From contig NZ_JAENIL010000043.1 of the NCBI RefSeq assembly GCF_016595505.1, positions 1 through 64,000 on the forward strand: DNA of 64,000 nucleotides. Direction: 5' to 3'. This document shows positions 1 to 7,167 of this stretch, one piece after another. The position numbers and the translations under genes are program-made. Within the stretch, counting starts at the first letter, position 1, and each line of letters opens with the position of its first letter. Source of the DNA: Pelagicoccus mobilis (lineage in GTDB: Bacteria > Verrucomicrobiota > Verrucomicrobiia > Opitutales > Opitutaceae). The notes under the pieces were generated by a model. That model did not search any database, was not told the origin of the DNA, and saw only the letters and a list, made by a program, of their open reading frames with translations.

Positions 1-9
1 ACCAAGGTG

Positions 10-1830
10 TTATCGTTGCTGAGCCGTCAGCTTCAGGAATACCGCGTTGTCATCGGAATACACCTTTAGCACGGCCGATTCATCGCTCGTTTCAACGAAG
101 TCTTCGGCTCGAATATCCAGATCATCCCAGACAACTAAGTCCGAACTCCTCGTTCCTACCAATTCCATGCTCTCGAGGTCGGACAGACTTAAGTCCAATC
201 CTAGCGGCATTGAGGCAAACATCACTCCCTCGGAACTCCAGAACTCAAGCCGACGATCCTCAGCACCGTAAAACGCCCCAAGCCCACTCAAGTCGAATAA
301 GGGTTCGTATCCAAGTCGTACCGACAAACCATCCGACACGAGGTCACCGTTCGAGTCGGACTCATCATCGCTGCTGCCAAAAGCCAATTCGAGCACGCTA
401 TCCAGACCATCACCATCCGCATCAGGAGCGCCCAGTTCAGCATAGTCGACAACCTCATCAGATGTATAGATAGCCTGCAATGCTTGCGTGTCCGGCATTC
501 CTCCAGCCCCGAGATCTCCATTCCAACTCATGAAGTAGGAAAACCAAACCCCCAGACTCTGCATCATCGGGATATCCGGCACCCTGCCGAACTCCGAGAG
601 GGCGATGATCTTCTTTCCATCAAACCGATCCAGAAAACGCTTCCAGATTCCAGTCAATGGATCCCTTGGATCATCCGGGTAGGAGTCAATTCCCAGAATA
701 TCAACGTATTCATCACCCGCATACCAATCGAGATCCTCGATCGTCTGCACCCAGATCAAATTATGGATCCCGTGATGCTCCGTTAAACGATCATACAGCA
801 AAACCCAGAGTCGTCTCAGATTGTCAGCCCCTTTGGTTCCCCACCAGAACCAGCCTCCATCGGACTCGTGCAATGGACGCCAAAGCACCGGAACGTCTGC
901 CTCCTGCAGCTTCTTCAACTCAATCGCAATCGTATCGATGTCTCGAAGAATCAACTGATAGTTATCCCCTTCCGGATCGTCCAATGCCGCCACAAAATCA
1001 AAAGTCGTCCCCTCCGTGTAGAATCCCCTCCACCAGGGATACTCTTCGGACTCAACCAGATCCGTCGGAGCGTTCCAGTGCCATGATACCGTAATGATCA
1101 TACCCGCTTCGTATTGGGCGATCAGATTCTCCGTTTCATTCTGCGCATCAGCCCCATTCTCAACCCGACTCGGCGAATAGTCCATCAAGTCACCCCCGAG
1201 TATCGCTGGCCGCACTCCGGTCAGGTTTTCTACAATGTCTAGTTCGGGAATATCCTGCTGACCAGAAAGGGTAAGCCGTCCGTAGCGGTCAGACAAATAC
1301 GATAGCAACTCCTTGGCCTCAGAACTTGCGAGAGGGTCAACGGGAACCGGGTCCACTCGACTTGGACGTGGAAAAGGTTCGCTCTCTCGGATCTCAACGT
1401 AGTCGATCTCGTAATAGCTCCAGCCTCCGCCGATCCAAATCTCGTTCTCCCCGTCCTGCAACGCCATCACTCCCAGTTCATAACGTTGCCAAACATCACT
1501 CGCCTCGAAATGCCCCGAGAACCCAAGCCCATTCAGAGCTCCATTAAATCCCTTCTCCCCTCCCGGCGTCCGAAATCCTACGACGATGTCATAAATACCT
1601 TCTGTCGCATTGAAACTGAGAACAACTCGATCTGCCTGATCCGAGAAGCCACGCACATATCCAGTACCAGAGAAGCCACTCGCAGAGCTGCTCACGACCG
1701 TACCTGTAAGTGCCCCATCTTCCGCCTCGAACCGAATCGGCTCTGCTGAATGACCAGCGACAACAACAAAAAGAAAGATCACGCTGAACACGCAGCGACT
1801 CGTAAAAATGGCGGGGTAGGATAAACTCAC
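10..1830 (-). CDS. secreted GH26 beta-mannanase with N-terminal carbohydrate-binding domain
   Basis: Likely an endo-beta-1,4-mannanase acting on mannan-type polysaccharide outside the cytoplasm. Residues 1-29 look like a signal peptide ending near AGHSA. Residues about 30-150 resemble a CBM35/CBM6-type beta-sandwich (FEAEDGAL, then WIGGGWSYYEIDYVEI). Residues about 165-465 are a GH26 catalytic domain: E322 in WRPLHESDGGWFWWG matches the acid/base and E413 in ALSEFG the nucleophile. A calcium-binding thrombospondin-3-like stretch (DADGDGLD ... DSNGD, about 470-500) precedes a C-terminal beta-rich tail. The start codon is GTG; no ATG lies upstream of the signal peptide. It is divergent from the ChbG-like gene. 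Family assignment is secure; the exact mannan substrate is inferred. Confidence 0.88.
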   Translation of the reverse strand: MSLSYPAIFTSRCVFSVIFLFVVVAGHSAEPIRFEAEDGALTGTVVSSSASGFSGTGYVRGFSDQADRVVLSFNATEGIYDIVVGFRTPGGEKGFNGALNGLGFSGHFEASDVWQRYELGVMALQDGENEIWIGGGWSYYEIDYVEIRESEPFPRPSRVDPVPVDPLASSEAKELLSYLSDRYGRLTLSGQQDIPELDIVENLTGVRPAILGGDLMDYSPSRVENGADAQNETENLIAQYEAGMIITVSWHWNAPTDLVESEEYPWWRGFYTEGTTFDFVAALDDPEGDNYQLILRDIDTIAIELKKLQEADVPVLWRPLHESDGGWFWWGTKGADNLRRLWVLLYDRLTEHHGIHNLIWVQTIEDLDWYAGDEYVDILGIDSYPDDPRDPLTGIWKRFLDRFDGKKIIALSEFGRVPDIPMMQSLGVWFSYFMSWNGDLGAGGMPDTQALQAIYTSDEVVDYAELGAPDADGDGLDSVLELAFGSSDDESDSNGDLVSDGLSVRLGYEPLFDLSGLGAFYGAEDRRLEFWSSEGVMFASMPLGLDLSLSDLESMELVGTRSSDLVVWDDLDIRAEDFVETSDESAVLKVYSDDNAVFLKLTAQQR

Positions 1831-1871
1831 GGGTAGACAATTATGAGAGAGCTAAGTTTAGCCGAAATACT

Positions 1872-1900
1872 CTGTCTGATAATGAGTTTTAGAGTATAAT
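1872..1900 (+). promoter_or_regulatory. candidate promoter of the ChbG-like gene
   Basis: A perfect TATAAT lies at 1895-1900, 33 bases before the ATG at 1934. A weak -35 (CTGTCT, 1872-1877) sits at a 17-base spacing. It is in the AT-rich gap between two divergent genes. Confidence 0.45.
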
Positions 1901-1933
1901 TCCTTCACTCAATTACCCAGCCCCCACCCCAAT

Positions 1934-2869
1934 ATGAACCCATCGATCCGCCTCTTCGCCGCATTCGCACTCGTTAGTCAGATTTACGCCCACGAGCATC
2001 ACAGCATCCAAGAGCAGCTCGGCTATCCCGCCGATGCCAAACTTCTTATCATTCATGGTGACGATCTGGGCATGTCTCACTCGAAGAACGTAGCCACCTT
2101 TCAGGCGATGGAAGAAGGCGTGCTCACTTCAGCCAGCGTCATGATGGTCACGCCCTGGGTGAAGGAGGTCAGCGACTACGCTCAAGAAAACCCTGAAGCC
2201 GATCTCGGAGTACACATCACCCTCACCGCTGAATGGGACTTGTACAAATGGGGTCCTCTCGCCGGTCCCGCCAACGTCCCTTCCCTCGTAAACGAGCACG
2301 GTCACTTTCACAGCAACATCCCCGATTTCGCCGAAGCGGCCGATATCGAGGAAATCGAAAAAGAGGTCCGCGCCCAGATCGAAGCCGCCAAAGCGGCCGG
2401 CATTGAATCAACCCACCTCGATGGACATATGGGCTCGATGCTCGCTCGCGAGGACATCGCCGAACTCTACTTCCGGCTCGGCAAAGAATACAGCATGCCC
2501 GTCCGCCTCCACGAGCATCATGGCCAGGACTCCACGTCCCCAGAATTTAAGGACGCGGTTGCGAAGATGCCGGGAAAAATCACCACCAACCACGGAGCGA
2601 TCCCCGAAGACTTCCCCGGTAAGCTCGCCGAGAACTATAACAACTACCTTCGCTCCATCGGCCCAGGCCTCAACCTTCTCGTCCTCCACCTCGGTTTCGA
2701 CGACCCCGAAATGCAGGCCATCACCGTGAACCACCCGCTCTGGGGAGCGGCATGGCGTCAAGAAGACTTCGATTGGACGATGAGTGAGGAAACGAAGAAG
2801 ATTATCGAGGAGGAAAAGATCATCCTCGTCGACTGGGGCCTCGTTCAAGACAAGCTATTCGACAAATAG
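1934..2869 (+). CDS. ChbG/YdjC-type carbohydrate deacetylase, exported
   Basis: Metal-dependent deacetylase of the YdjC/ChbG family, which removes N-acetyl groups from chito-oligosaccharides or related acetylated sugars. The motif HGDDLGMSHS (41-50) holds the metal-binding/catalytic Asp pair. H94 in LGVHITLTAE and THLDGHMGS (H161, D163, H165) match the other conserved metal and catalytic positions. The first 19 residues look like a signal peptide (FALVSQIYA), so it probably acts in the periplasm, unlike cytoplasmic E. coli ChbG. The 311-residue length is normal. It is divergent from the GH26 gene, suggesting joint work on acetylated polysaccharide. The substrate is not evident from sequence. 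Confidence 0.85.
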   Translation: MNPSIRLFAAFALVSQIYAHEHHSIQEQLGYPADAKLLIIHGDDLGMSHSKNVATFQAMEEGVLTSASVMMVTPWVKEVSDYAQENPEADLGVHITLTAEWDLYKWGPLAGPANVPSLVNEHGHFHSNIPDFAEAADIEEIEKEVRAQIEAAKAAGIESTHLDGHMGSMLAREDIAELYFRLGKEYSMPVRLHEHHGQDSTSPEFKDAVAKMPGKITTNHGAIPEDFPGKLAENYNNYLRSIGPGLNLLVLHLGFDDPEMQAITVNHPLWGAAWRQEDFDWTMSEETKKIIEEEKIILVDWGLVQDKLFDK

Positions 2870-2872
2870 GAG

Positions 2873-2892
2873 GGCAATGCTCCGTCATTGCC
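2873..2892 (+). terminator. hairpin just after the deacetylase gene
   Basis: GGCAATG and CATTGCC form a 7-bp perfect stem with a 6-base loop, 4 bases after the stop codon. No T-run follows, so this may be a weak or Rho-assisted end signal rather than an intrinsic terminator. Confidence 0.3.
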
Positions 2893-3050
2893 AACAAGAG
2901 GCACAACCGCAACCAAGTCACTCTGGGAGCAATTAGAGTGCTAGCAAAGCAGCCTCCGTCACCTCCCCCAATGAGGTGTTAAGTTTTCCCGAGTCCCCTC
3001 TTCGAAAAAGGCAAATATGCAGACAGGAACCCTTGTGGCATACTCATGCC

Positions 3051-3245
3051 ATGTCCAAGAATCCATCACGACTCAAGAAGGCCCTCGTTCGTATTCTCGA
3101 ACCACTACGATCTCTAAACCGCTCCCTTCCGACCATTTCGCCCTACGCAAAGAACATGTCGGTCCCAGGCTTCAAACTCTTCATCCAAGGCCACACCATC
3201 CTCATAGAAAAGCCTAAGCCAAGAGAATCGAAGAAAGAGCGTTGA
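3051..3245 (+). CDS. small basic protein of unknown function
   Basis: A 64-residue ORF beginning MSKNPSRLKKAL, rich in Lys, Arg and Pro, with a C-terminal KPKPRESKKER tail. An in-frame ATG further upstream at 2976 would add 25 residues, but these look non-coding. I recognise no domain. No strong ribosome binding site is visible. It could be a real small protein or a chance ORF. Confidence 0.3.
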   Translation: MSKNPSRLKKALVRILEPLRSLNRSLPTISPYAKNMSVPGFKLFIQGHTILIEKPKPRESKKER

Positions 3246-3327
3246 TTGCGAAATACTGAAAATAAGTTCCTAAATCTGGATACAGATACCGCTAGCCGAG
3301 TCATTCGCACTCAGAGAGTCTTCATAT

Positions 3328-3606
3328 CTAAAGGCTACTCGTACCAGGTCTTTCCGCATCGATCTCGTAAGCAACAGAAGTATCGACCAACAATTTGAGT
3401 TCGCTGTGCGACAGTCCACTCGCCGCGGCCACCTCTGCGGGAGTAACGCTATCAACCGACTTCTCAACCGCGATCGCACTGCCACCATAAGCCCAATCTC
3501 TCTTTGAAATCTCGATCGATTTCAAACTAGAGACTATGCCGAACGAAAGTACTAAAAAAATCGCCAGTGCCCCGGCGTAGAACAACACTTCAGTGCTCAA
3601 CTTCAT
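3328..3606 (-). CDS. small single-pass membrane protein, unknown
   Basis: About 92 residues from the ATG at 3606 (MKLSTEVLFYAG); a GTG at 3639 would give 103. One hydrophobic segment (AGALAIFLVLSFGIVSSL) is followed by a soluble tail of about 65 residues containing TPAEVAAASGLSHSELKLL, which looks helical. No family is recognised. The gene stands alone between short non-coding stretches. Confidence 0.45.
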   Translation of the reverse strand: MKLSTEVLFYAGALAIFLVLSFGIVSSLKSIEISKRDWAYGGSAIAVEKSVDSVTPAEVAAASGLSHSELKLLVDTSVAYEIDAERPGTSSL

Positions 3607-3793
3607 TCTCTGACAATCTGGAATCCTCTCTTCTTTCACCTCTTGACTGTACCAACATCCACGCGTCGTCTAAATGAGACCTTGGTTGTACGACCAAAGT
3701 CCGATCAGAACCGAATCTCTCGTCTAGCCCCCAGAACAGAGCAACGTTAAGCATTCCCAAACACCCCCTTTAAAAACTCCAAATTCCCAAAGT

Positions 3794-3808
3794 TGCCAGA
3801 TTCTGGCA
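3794..3808. promoter_or_regulatory. perfect inverted repeat before the propeller gene
   Basis: TGCCAGATTCTGGCA is a perfect 7-1-7 palindrome ending 10 bases before the ATG at 3819. Its position suits an operator or translational control element. No regulator is assigned. Confidence 0.4.
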
Positions 3809-3818
3809 TGATTCGGGC

Positions 3819-4496
3819 ATGAACCAAGAAAGCCCAACTTCTCTCGTCAATTCCATGAAAACAATCACCGAACTCTCCCGCCACAAAGCGCCTGCTGATC
3901 TTCCGCAAGCGCTTGCGTTTGATGGGTCCGACCTCTGGATCGGCTCCCTCGATACCAAGCGTATCTACCAGATAGATACTAGCGACTGGTCCGTTAAGTC
4001 CGAAGTCGAAGTCAACGGCCTTCCTTGGGGATTGGTCGCAACCGGCGACAGCTTCCGCCTGATCCGCGGCGAAACCGAAGAAGATAGCCGCTACGTGCGC
4101 TCCTTCTCATCTGGAGATGCAGCCGTTTCAGACTCGGGCTACATGTGCCCCGACGACACCGGCTCCCAACTGAGCTACGACGCCAAAAATTTGCACGTTA
4201 GCCAATGGTACAACCAAAAGGTTCTCGCCCTCGACTCGGACGGAGAAGTGGAGCGTGCTTACGATGCTCCACGCGGGATCTGCGGGCAAACCATCGTCGA
4301 CAGCTACATTTACCTCATCAACACCGCCGACGAGGAAACGAACGAGTACTACATCGGCCGCATCGATCGCTGCACAGGCGAATACGAAGAGTTAGCCGAA
4401 GTGCCTTTTCAGGCTCGAGCTCTCGCCTTCGACGGCGAGGCGTTCCTGACCAACCACCGTGCCGCCGGCGAGACTGTTCGCTTTAAGATCGCTTAA
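3819..4496 (+). CDS. beta-propeller-like (YncE/glutamine cyclotransferase-like) protein
   Basis: A 225-residue protein made of repeated short beta blades: ALAFDGSDLWIGSLDTKRIY, then GSQLSYDAKNLHVSQWYNQK and ALAFDGEAFLTNH. This pattern is typical of YncE/SMP-30/glutamine-cyclotransferase-like propellers. No signal peptide is visible, so it is probably cytoplasmic. MKTITELSRH at 3855 is an alternative start. No catalytic residue can be named; it may bind a small ligand. It is followed at once by a palindromic repeat and then by the DUF1272 gene. Confidence 0.55.
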   Translation: MNQESPTSLVNSMKTITELSRHKAPADLPQALAFDGSDLWIGSLDTKRIYQIDTSDWSVKSEVEVNGLPWGLVATGDSFRLIRGETEEDSRYVRSFSSGDAAVSDSGYMCPDDTGSQLSYDAKNLHVSQWYNQKVLALDSDGEVERAYDAPRGICGQTIVDSYIYLINTADEETNEYYIGRIDRCTGEYEELAEVPFQARALAFDGEAFLTNHRAAGETVRFKIA

Positions 4497-4500
4497 ACAG

Positions 4501-4608
4501 AGGTAGGGCGTGACCGCCGGGCACGCCGCCGTAGCCTCTGACGAAGGAGTGGCACGCCGAAAGCAGACACTCTTCCAACGCGGCTCGCCCGGCGGTCGAG
4601 CCCTACCT
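4501..4608. repeat. palindromic intergenic repeat, full element
   Basis: The left arm starts AGGTAGGGCGTGACCGCCGG. The right arm, read on the minus strand, starts AAGGTAGGGCTCGACCGCCG. The arms flank about 50 bases and could fold into a long hairpin. Related elements lie at 4927-4997, 22831-22903 and 24338-24365, with shorter relatives at 17862-17883 and perhaps 5460-5480. Confidence 0.75.
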
Positions 4609-4624
4609 TCTCAATTCCAACTCC

Positions 4625-4933
4625 ATGCTAGAACTAAGACCCAACTGCGAACTCTGCGACAAGGATCTCCCGCCAGAGTCTACCGATGCCTGCATCTGCA
4701 CTTACGAATGCACATTCTGTAAAGATTGCGTGGATACGGTCTTGAAAGACGTTTGCCCAAACTGTGGAGGCGGATTTGTCCCTCGCCCCATCAGACCGAA
4801 AACAGAGCGACGAGACGGAGTCAGCCTTTCCCATCAGCCACCGTCTACCAAACGGGTCCACTCTCCTCATTCGAAAGCAGAGATCGAGGACTTCGTTTCG
4901 CAGGTGCACTCTATCCCAGCAGAAAAAAGGTAG
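4625..4933 (+). CDS. DUF1272 zinc-binding protein
   Basis: Residues 1-55 match the DUF1272 family: MLELRPNCELCDKDLPPEST, then CICTYECTFCKDC and VCPNCGGGFV. Several CxxC pairs suggest one or two structural zinc ions. The usual family length is about 55-80 residues; here a hydrophilic tail extends to 102. The TAG stop codon (4931-4933) lies inside the conserved AAAGGTAG start of the next palindromic repeat, so the tail may be truncated or remodelled by repeat insertion. The family's function is unknown. Confidence 0.8.
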   Translation: MLELRPNCELCDKDLPPESTDACICTYECTFCKDCVDTVLKDVCPNCGGGFVPRPIRPKTERRDGVSLSHQPPSTKRVHSPHSKAEIEDFVSQVHSIPAEKR

Positions 4934-4997
4934 AGCCCGTTGTCCCCAACGGGCACCATTGAACAAACTGGCCGTTGGGACAACGGCCGCTACCTTC
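4927..4997. repeat. palindromic intergenic repeat, GGTAG/CTACC variant
   Basis: AAGGTAGAGCCCGTTGTCCC on the left and, reading the other strand, AAGGTAGCGGCCGTTGTCCC on the right flank a short loop. The outer AAGGTAG arms are shared with the 4501-4608 element but the core is different. It contains the stop codon of the DUF1272 gene. Confidence 0.75.
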
Positions 4998-5025
4998 AAA
5001 GGAGACCGGGAGCAGAGAGCCGCCC

Positions 5026-5349
5026 CTATTTATCCTTGTGGACGAAATCTAGCAGATCCCCCACCGAGCGGTGAGACTCGATCGCGTGACGCAGCTTCAC
5101 CTTGCGGTTGATCTTATAGCGATTACAGCGACCTTCCTTGTAGCGGGTGATCACACCGGCCGCTTCGAGGTCCGCCACGATCCCCTGTACTGCACGCTCC
5201 GTGATCCCAACTTCGAGAGCGACATCGCGCAGCACCTTGTCCTCTGGAGCATCCAAGCTCAGCAAGACATGGGCGTGATTCGAGAAAAAGGTCCAACTCG
5301 AAGCTTCCTTCTTGGCAGTTTCAGGTTCTTTTGCTGTCTGAATTGGCAT
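5026..5349 (-). CDS. winged-helix transcriptional regulator
   Basis: A 107-residue protein with a winged-helix DNA-binding domain at about residues 22-80: NHAHVLLSLDAPEDKVLRDV, then VGITERAVQGIVADLEAAGV (recognition helix) and a basic wing ITRYKEGRCNRYKINRKVKL. It resembles ArsR/MarR-like single-domain regulators. No metal-binding cysteine cluster is visible, so the signal sensed is unknown. The start is the only ATG that keeps the whole domain. Confidence 0.7.
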   Translation of the reverse strand: MPIQTAKEPETAKKEASSWTFFSNHAHVLLSLDAPEDKVLRDVALEVGITERAVQGIVADLEAAGVITRYKEGRCNRYKINRKVKLRHAIESHRSVGDLLDFVHKDK

Positions 5350-5459
5350 GGCAGATCTGGAATTTAAAGTTTAAGAAAAATGTTTCGCGCCTCTAAATTC
5401 AGGCAAAATTCTTCGTAGCATCCAAACAAAAAATCACGAGCGACTGATGATCAAGCTAA

Positions 5460-5480
5460 GGTTCGACCCGCGGGCGAACC
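5460..5480. repeat. short palindrome, possible diverged half-repeat
   Basis: GGTTCG and CGAACC enclose CCCGCGGG-like bases. The order of motifs recalls one arm of the GGTAGGG repeats, but similarity is partial. It lies in the 5350-5564 gap, which otherwise holds only the terminator at 5519-5544. Confidence 0.3.
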
Positions 5481-5518
5481 GCAGCGCGAACCCCTCGCTC
5501 CGATAGAGCCCAAGAAAA

Positions 5519-5544
5519 GCTGCCGTCCCACACGGAACGGCAGC
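5519..5544 (-). terminator. intrinsic terminator of the hibernation-factor gene
   Basis: GCTGCCGT and ACGGCAGC form a perfect 8-bp stem. Read on the minus strand the hairpin is followed directly by TTTTCTT. It lies 20 bases downstream of the stop codon at 5565. Confidence 0.7.
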
Positions 5545-5564
5545 CCCTCCTGTCTATTAGTTGG

Positions 5565-5903
5565 CTAACTCCTCTTTTTAGCCCTCAAAGCACGTGCACG
5601 GCGACGAAGCTGACGCCCCGCGACTTCTAAAGTTTCGGAAAGCAGATTTGGGAGCCGCTCGCCCTTCTTGACTACGATTCGGTCGTAGCCGGGCAGCACA
5701 AGCTGCACGGTCGCAAGGTAGCGAGAGGGAGACGTACCGGTTTCTTCCCGGCGAACTCGCAGTTTCACGCCCAGCAATTGGGAGTGGCGTCTAAACAGGC
5801 GACATGCCTTGCCCAGCAATGCCTCCTTGAAATGGTTCCTCAGCTTGAGGTTTACAGTCTCCACCTGAATGGGCAGTCGCCCGTCAATAGTCTGAACGTG
5901 CAT
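5565..5903 (-). CDS. ribosome hibernation-promoting factor (S30AE/HPF-like)
   Basis: A 112-residue protein resembling short S30AE-domain HPF/YfiA/RaiA proteins, which bind the small ribosomal subunit and silence it in stress or stationary phase. The beta-alpha-beta-beta-beta-alpha pattern is visible (QTIDGRLPIQVETVNLKLRN, LLGVKLRVRREETG, YLATVQLVLPGYDRIVVKKG), with a basic C-terminal RRRARALRAKKR tail. The ATG at 5903 is preferred over the TTG at 5906 because AAGGAG lies at the right spacing upstream. A small ORF lies 14 bases upstream on the same strand. The family call is good but not certain, as conservation is low. Confidence 0.7.
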   Translation of the reverse strand: MHVQTIDGRLPIQVETVNLKLRNHFKEALLGKACRLFRRHSQLLGVKLRVRREETGTSPSRYLATVQLVLPGYDRIVVKKGERLPNLLSETLEVAGRQLRRRARALRAKKRS

Positions 5904-5917
5904 CAAAAACTCCTTCC

Positions 5918-6103
5918 TCAGCTGAATGGGTTAAAACTAGTCCATCTAGAGGTCGCTCCCGGCGAGACCGTACGGTCACCGACTGAACTCCAGACACGTT
6001 TTGCGAAACCAGATCCAGTAAGCCGCGATACACGACGCGGACGCCTAGCGGCCCGGGCGACATTCCCCGAGGTAGACGGCTTTTCATTGGTAGTGATATT
6101 CAT
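5918..6103 (-). CDS. small basic ORF upstream of the hibernation factor
   Basis: A 61-residue ORF beginning MNITTNEKPSTSG. It has one of the best ribosome binding sites in the window (AAAGGAGGAAAAATG), but an Arg/Ser-rich composition matching no family. In the +1 frame of the same region a stretch such as VVYRGLLDLVSQNVSGVQSV looks more protein-like. A frameshifted S30AE-type gene is therefore possible. Either a leader peptide, a small protein, or the remains of a second HPF copy. Confidence 0.35.
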   Translation of the reverse strand: MNITTNEKPSTSGNVARAARRPRRVSRLTGSGFAKRVWSSVGDRTVSPGATSRWTSFNPFS

Positions 6104-6124
6104 TTTTCCTCCTTTCACGTAATG

Positions 6125-6206
6125 TAATACACGATTCTTTTTTCGCATTTTTAATTGACAGTCAAGACTCAAGTGAACTTTTTCACGAATATATTTTCGT
6201 GTATTA
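6125..6206. promoter_or_regulatory. AT-rich divergent promoter region with nested palindromes
   Basis: TAATACACGA (6125-6134) is exactly repeated in inverse as TCGTGTATTA (6197-6206). Nested at the right end is CACGAATATATTTTCGTG (6184-6201). A TTGACA at 6155-6160 lies between. The region separates the hibernation-factor gene (minus) from the stress-protein/Mrp operon (plus), so a regulator bound here could control both. Confidence 0.5.
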
Positions 6207-6239
6207 TATTTCTCATTCAACCAACAACCACTTCACGCC

Positions 6240-7160
6240 ATGTACAGATTCGAAAGACTTCTCGTAAACCTGTCCCTCACTGAAACAGATATTCCTACAC
6301 TCAAACTCGCTAGCCTTGTAGCTAAGCTTGCCCGCTCGAAAACAGTCACATTTGTTTACGCCCGGGAATCGATCGAGATACCAGAGCCACTCAAAAGGGA
6401 GTACCCATGGCTCATGGCTCCGCTGGAGGAGTCAGCGCGCATCCGTTCCGAGCAGTTCATCAGCGACTTCTTCACGGAACCAGAAGACTGCACTACAGAA
6501 CTCCTCCTCAAGGACCAGTCTCCTGCGGTGGCTCTTCTAGAACTAACGCTAACCCACGACATCGATCTTGTCGTAACGGGAGACTTCGATTTGGACCGCT
6601 CTCTGGCTATCAAACTTGCTCGCAAAGCGCCCTGCTCCGTCCTGCTCGCACCAGCGAAGAGCTCCGGAACATTCTCAAGAGTGTGTCTCGGTTTGGACTT
6701 GTCGAAATATTCTGAATACGTCTTGGACTGCGCAACCGCATTCGCTTCCGCCCACAATCTCGACAACCTTACCTGCGTCAATTTCTACTCCATACCAAGC
6801 GGCTTCCACAAGACGAGTCTGCCACGAGCGAAGTTTCAACAGGAACTAAGAGAGCTATCGTACTACCAGCTAACAGACTTCCTACGATCGCACGATACCA
6901 AAGGAGTCGAAGCAATTCCTAAAACAATCAGCAGTCCTGTCCCGGGGTCGACCTTACTCAGCCTGAGCGAAAAGGAAGAATACGACCTAATCGTGGTTGG
7001 GTGCCGCGGAAAAGACGCGCTTACCTCCACACTGCTTGGAAGCAACGCTGAGGATGTGCTCAAGGGAGCCAAAGCCTCCGCAGTTCTAGCGGTAAAAGAG
7101 AAAGGGACCGGAAAAACCTTCCTGGAGTCCCTGCTACAAATAGCAGGAGCCACTACCTAA
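6240..7160 (+). CDS. tandem universal stress protein (two UspA domains)
   Basis: Two UspA folds, about residues 1-140 and 145-290. The second ends with a full nucleotide-binding motif, VVGCRGKDALTSTLLGSNAE, matching G-x2-G-x9-G-S. The first (VVTGDFDLDRSLAIKLARKA) lacks the glycines and probably does not bind ATP. About 300 residues is normal for tandem Usp proteins. The stop is 7 bases before the mrpA start, so the gene probably heads the Mrp operon. It may tie transport to stress or energy state, which is inference. Confidence 0.85.
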   Translation: MYRFERLLVNLSLTETDIPTLKLASLVAKLARSKTVTFVYARESIEIPEPLKREYPWLMAPLEESARIRSEQFISDFFTEPEDCTTELLLKDQSPAVALLELTLTHDIDLVVTGDFDLDRSLAIKLARKAPCSVLLAPAKSSGTFSRVCLGLDLSKYSEYVLDCATAFASAHNLDNLTCVNFYSIPSGFHKTSLPRAKFQQELRELSYYQLTDFLRSHDTKGVEAIPKTISSPVPGSTLLSLSEKEEYDLIVVGCRGKDALTSTLLGSNAEDVLKGAKASAVLAVKEKGTGKTFLESLLQIAGATT

Positions 7161-7167
7161 CAAAACC

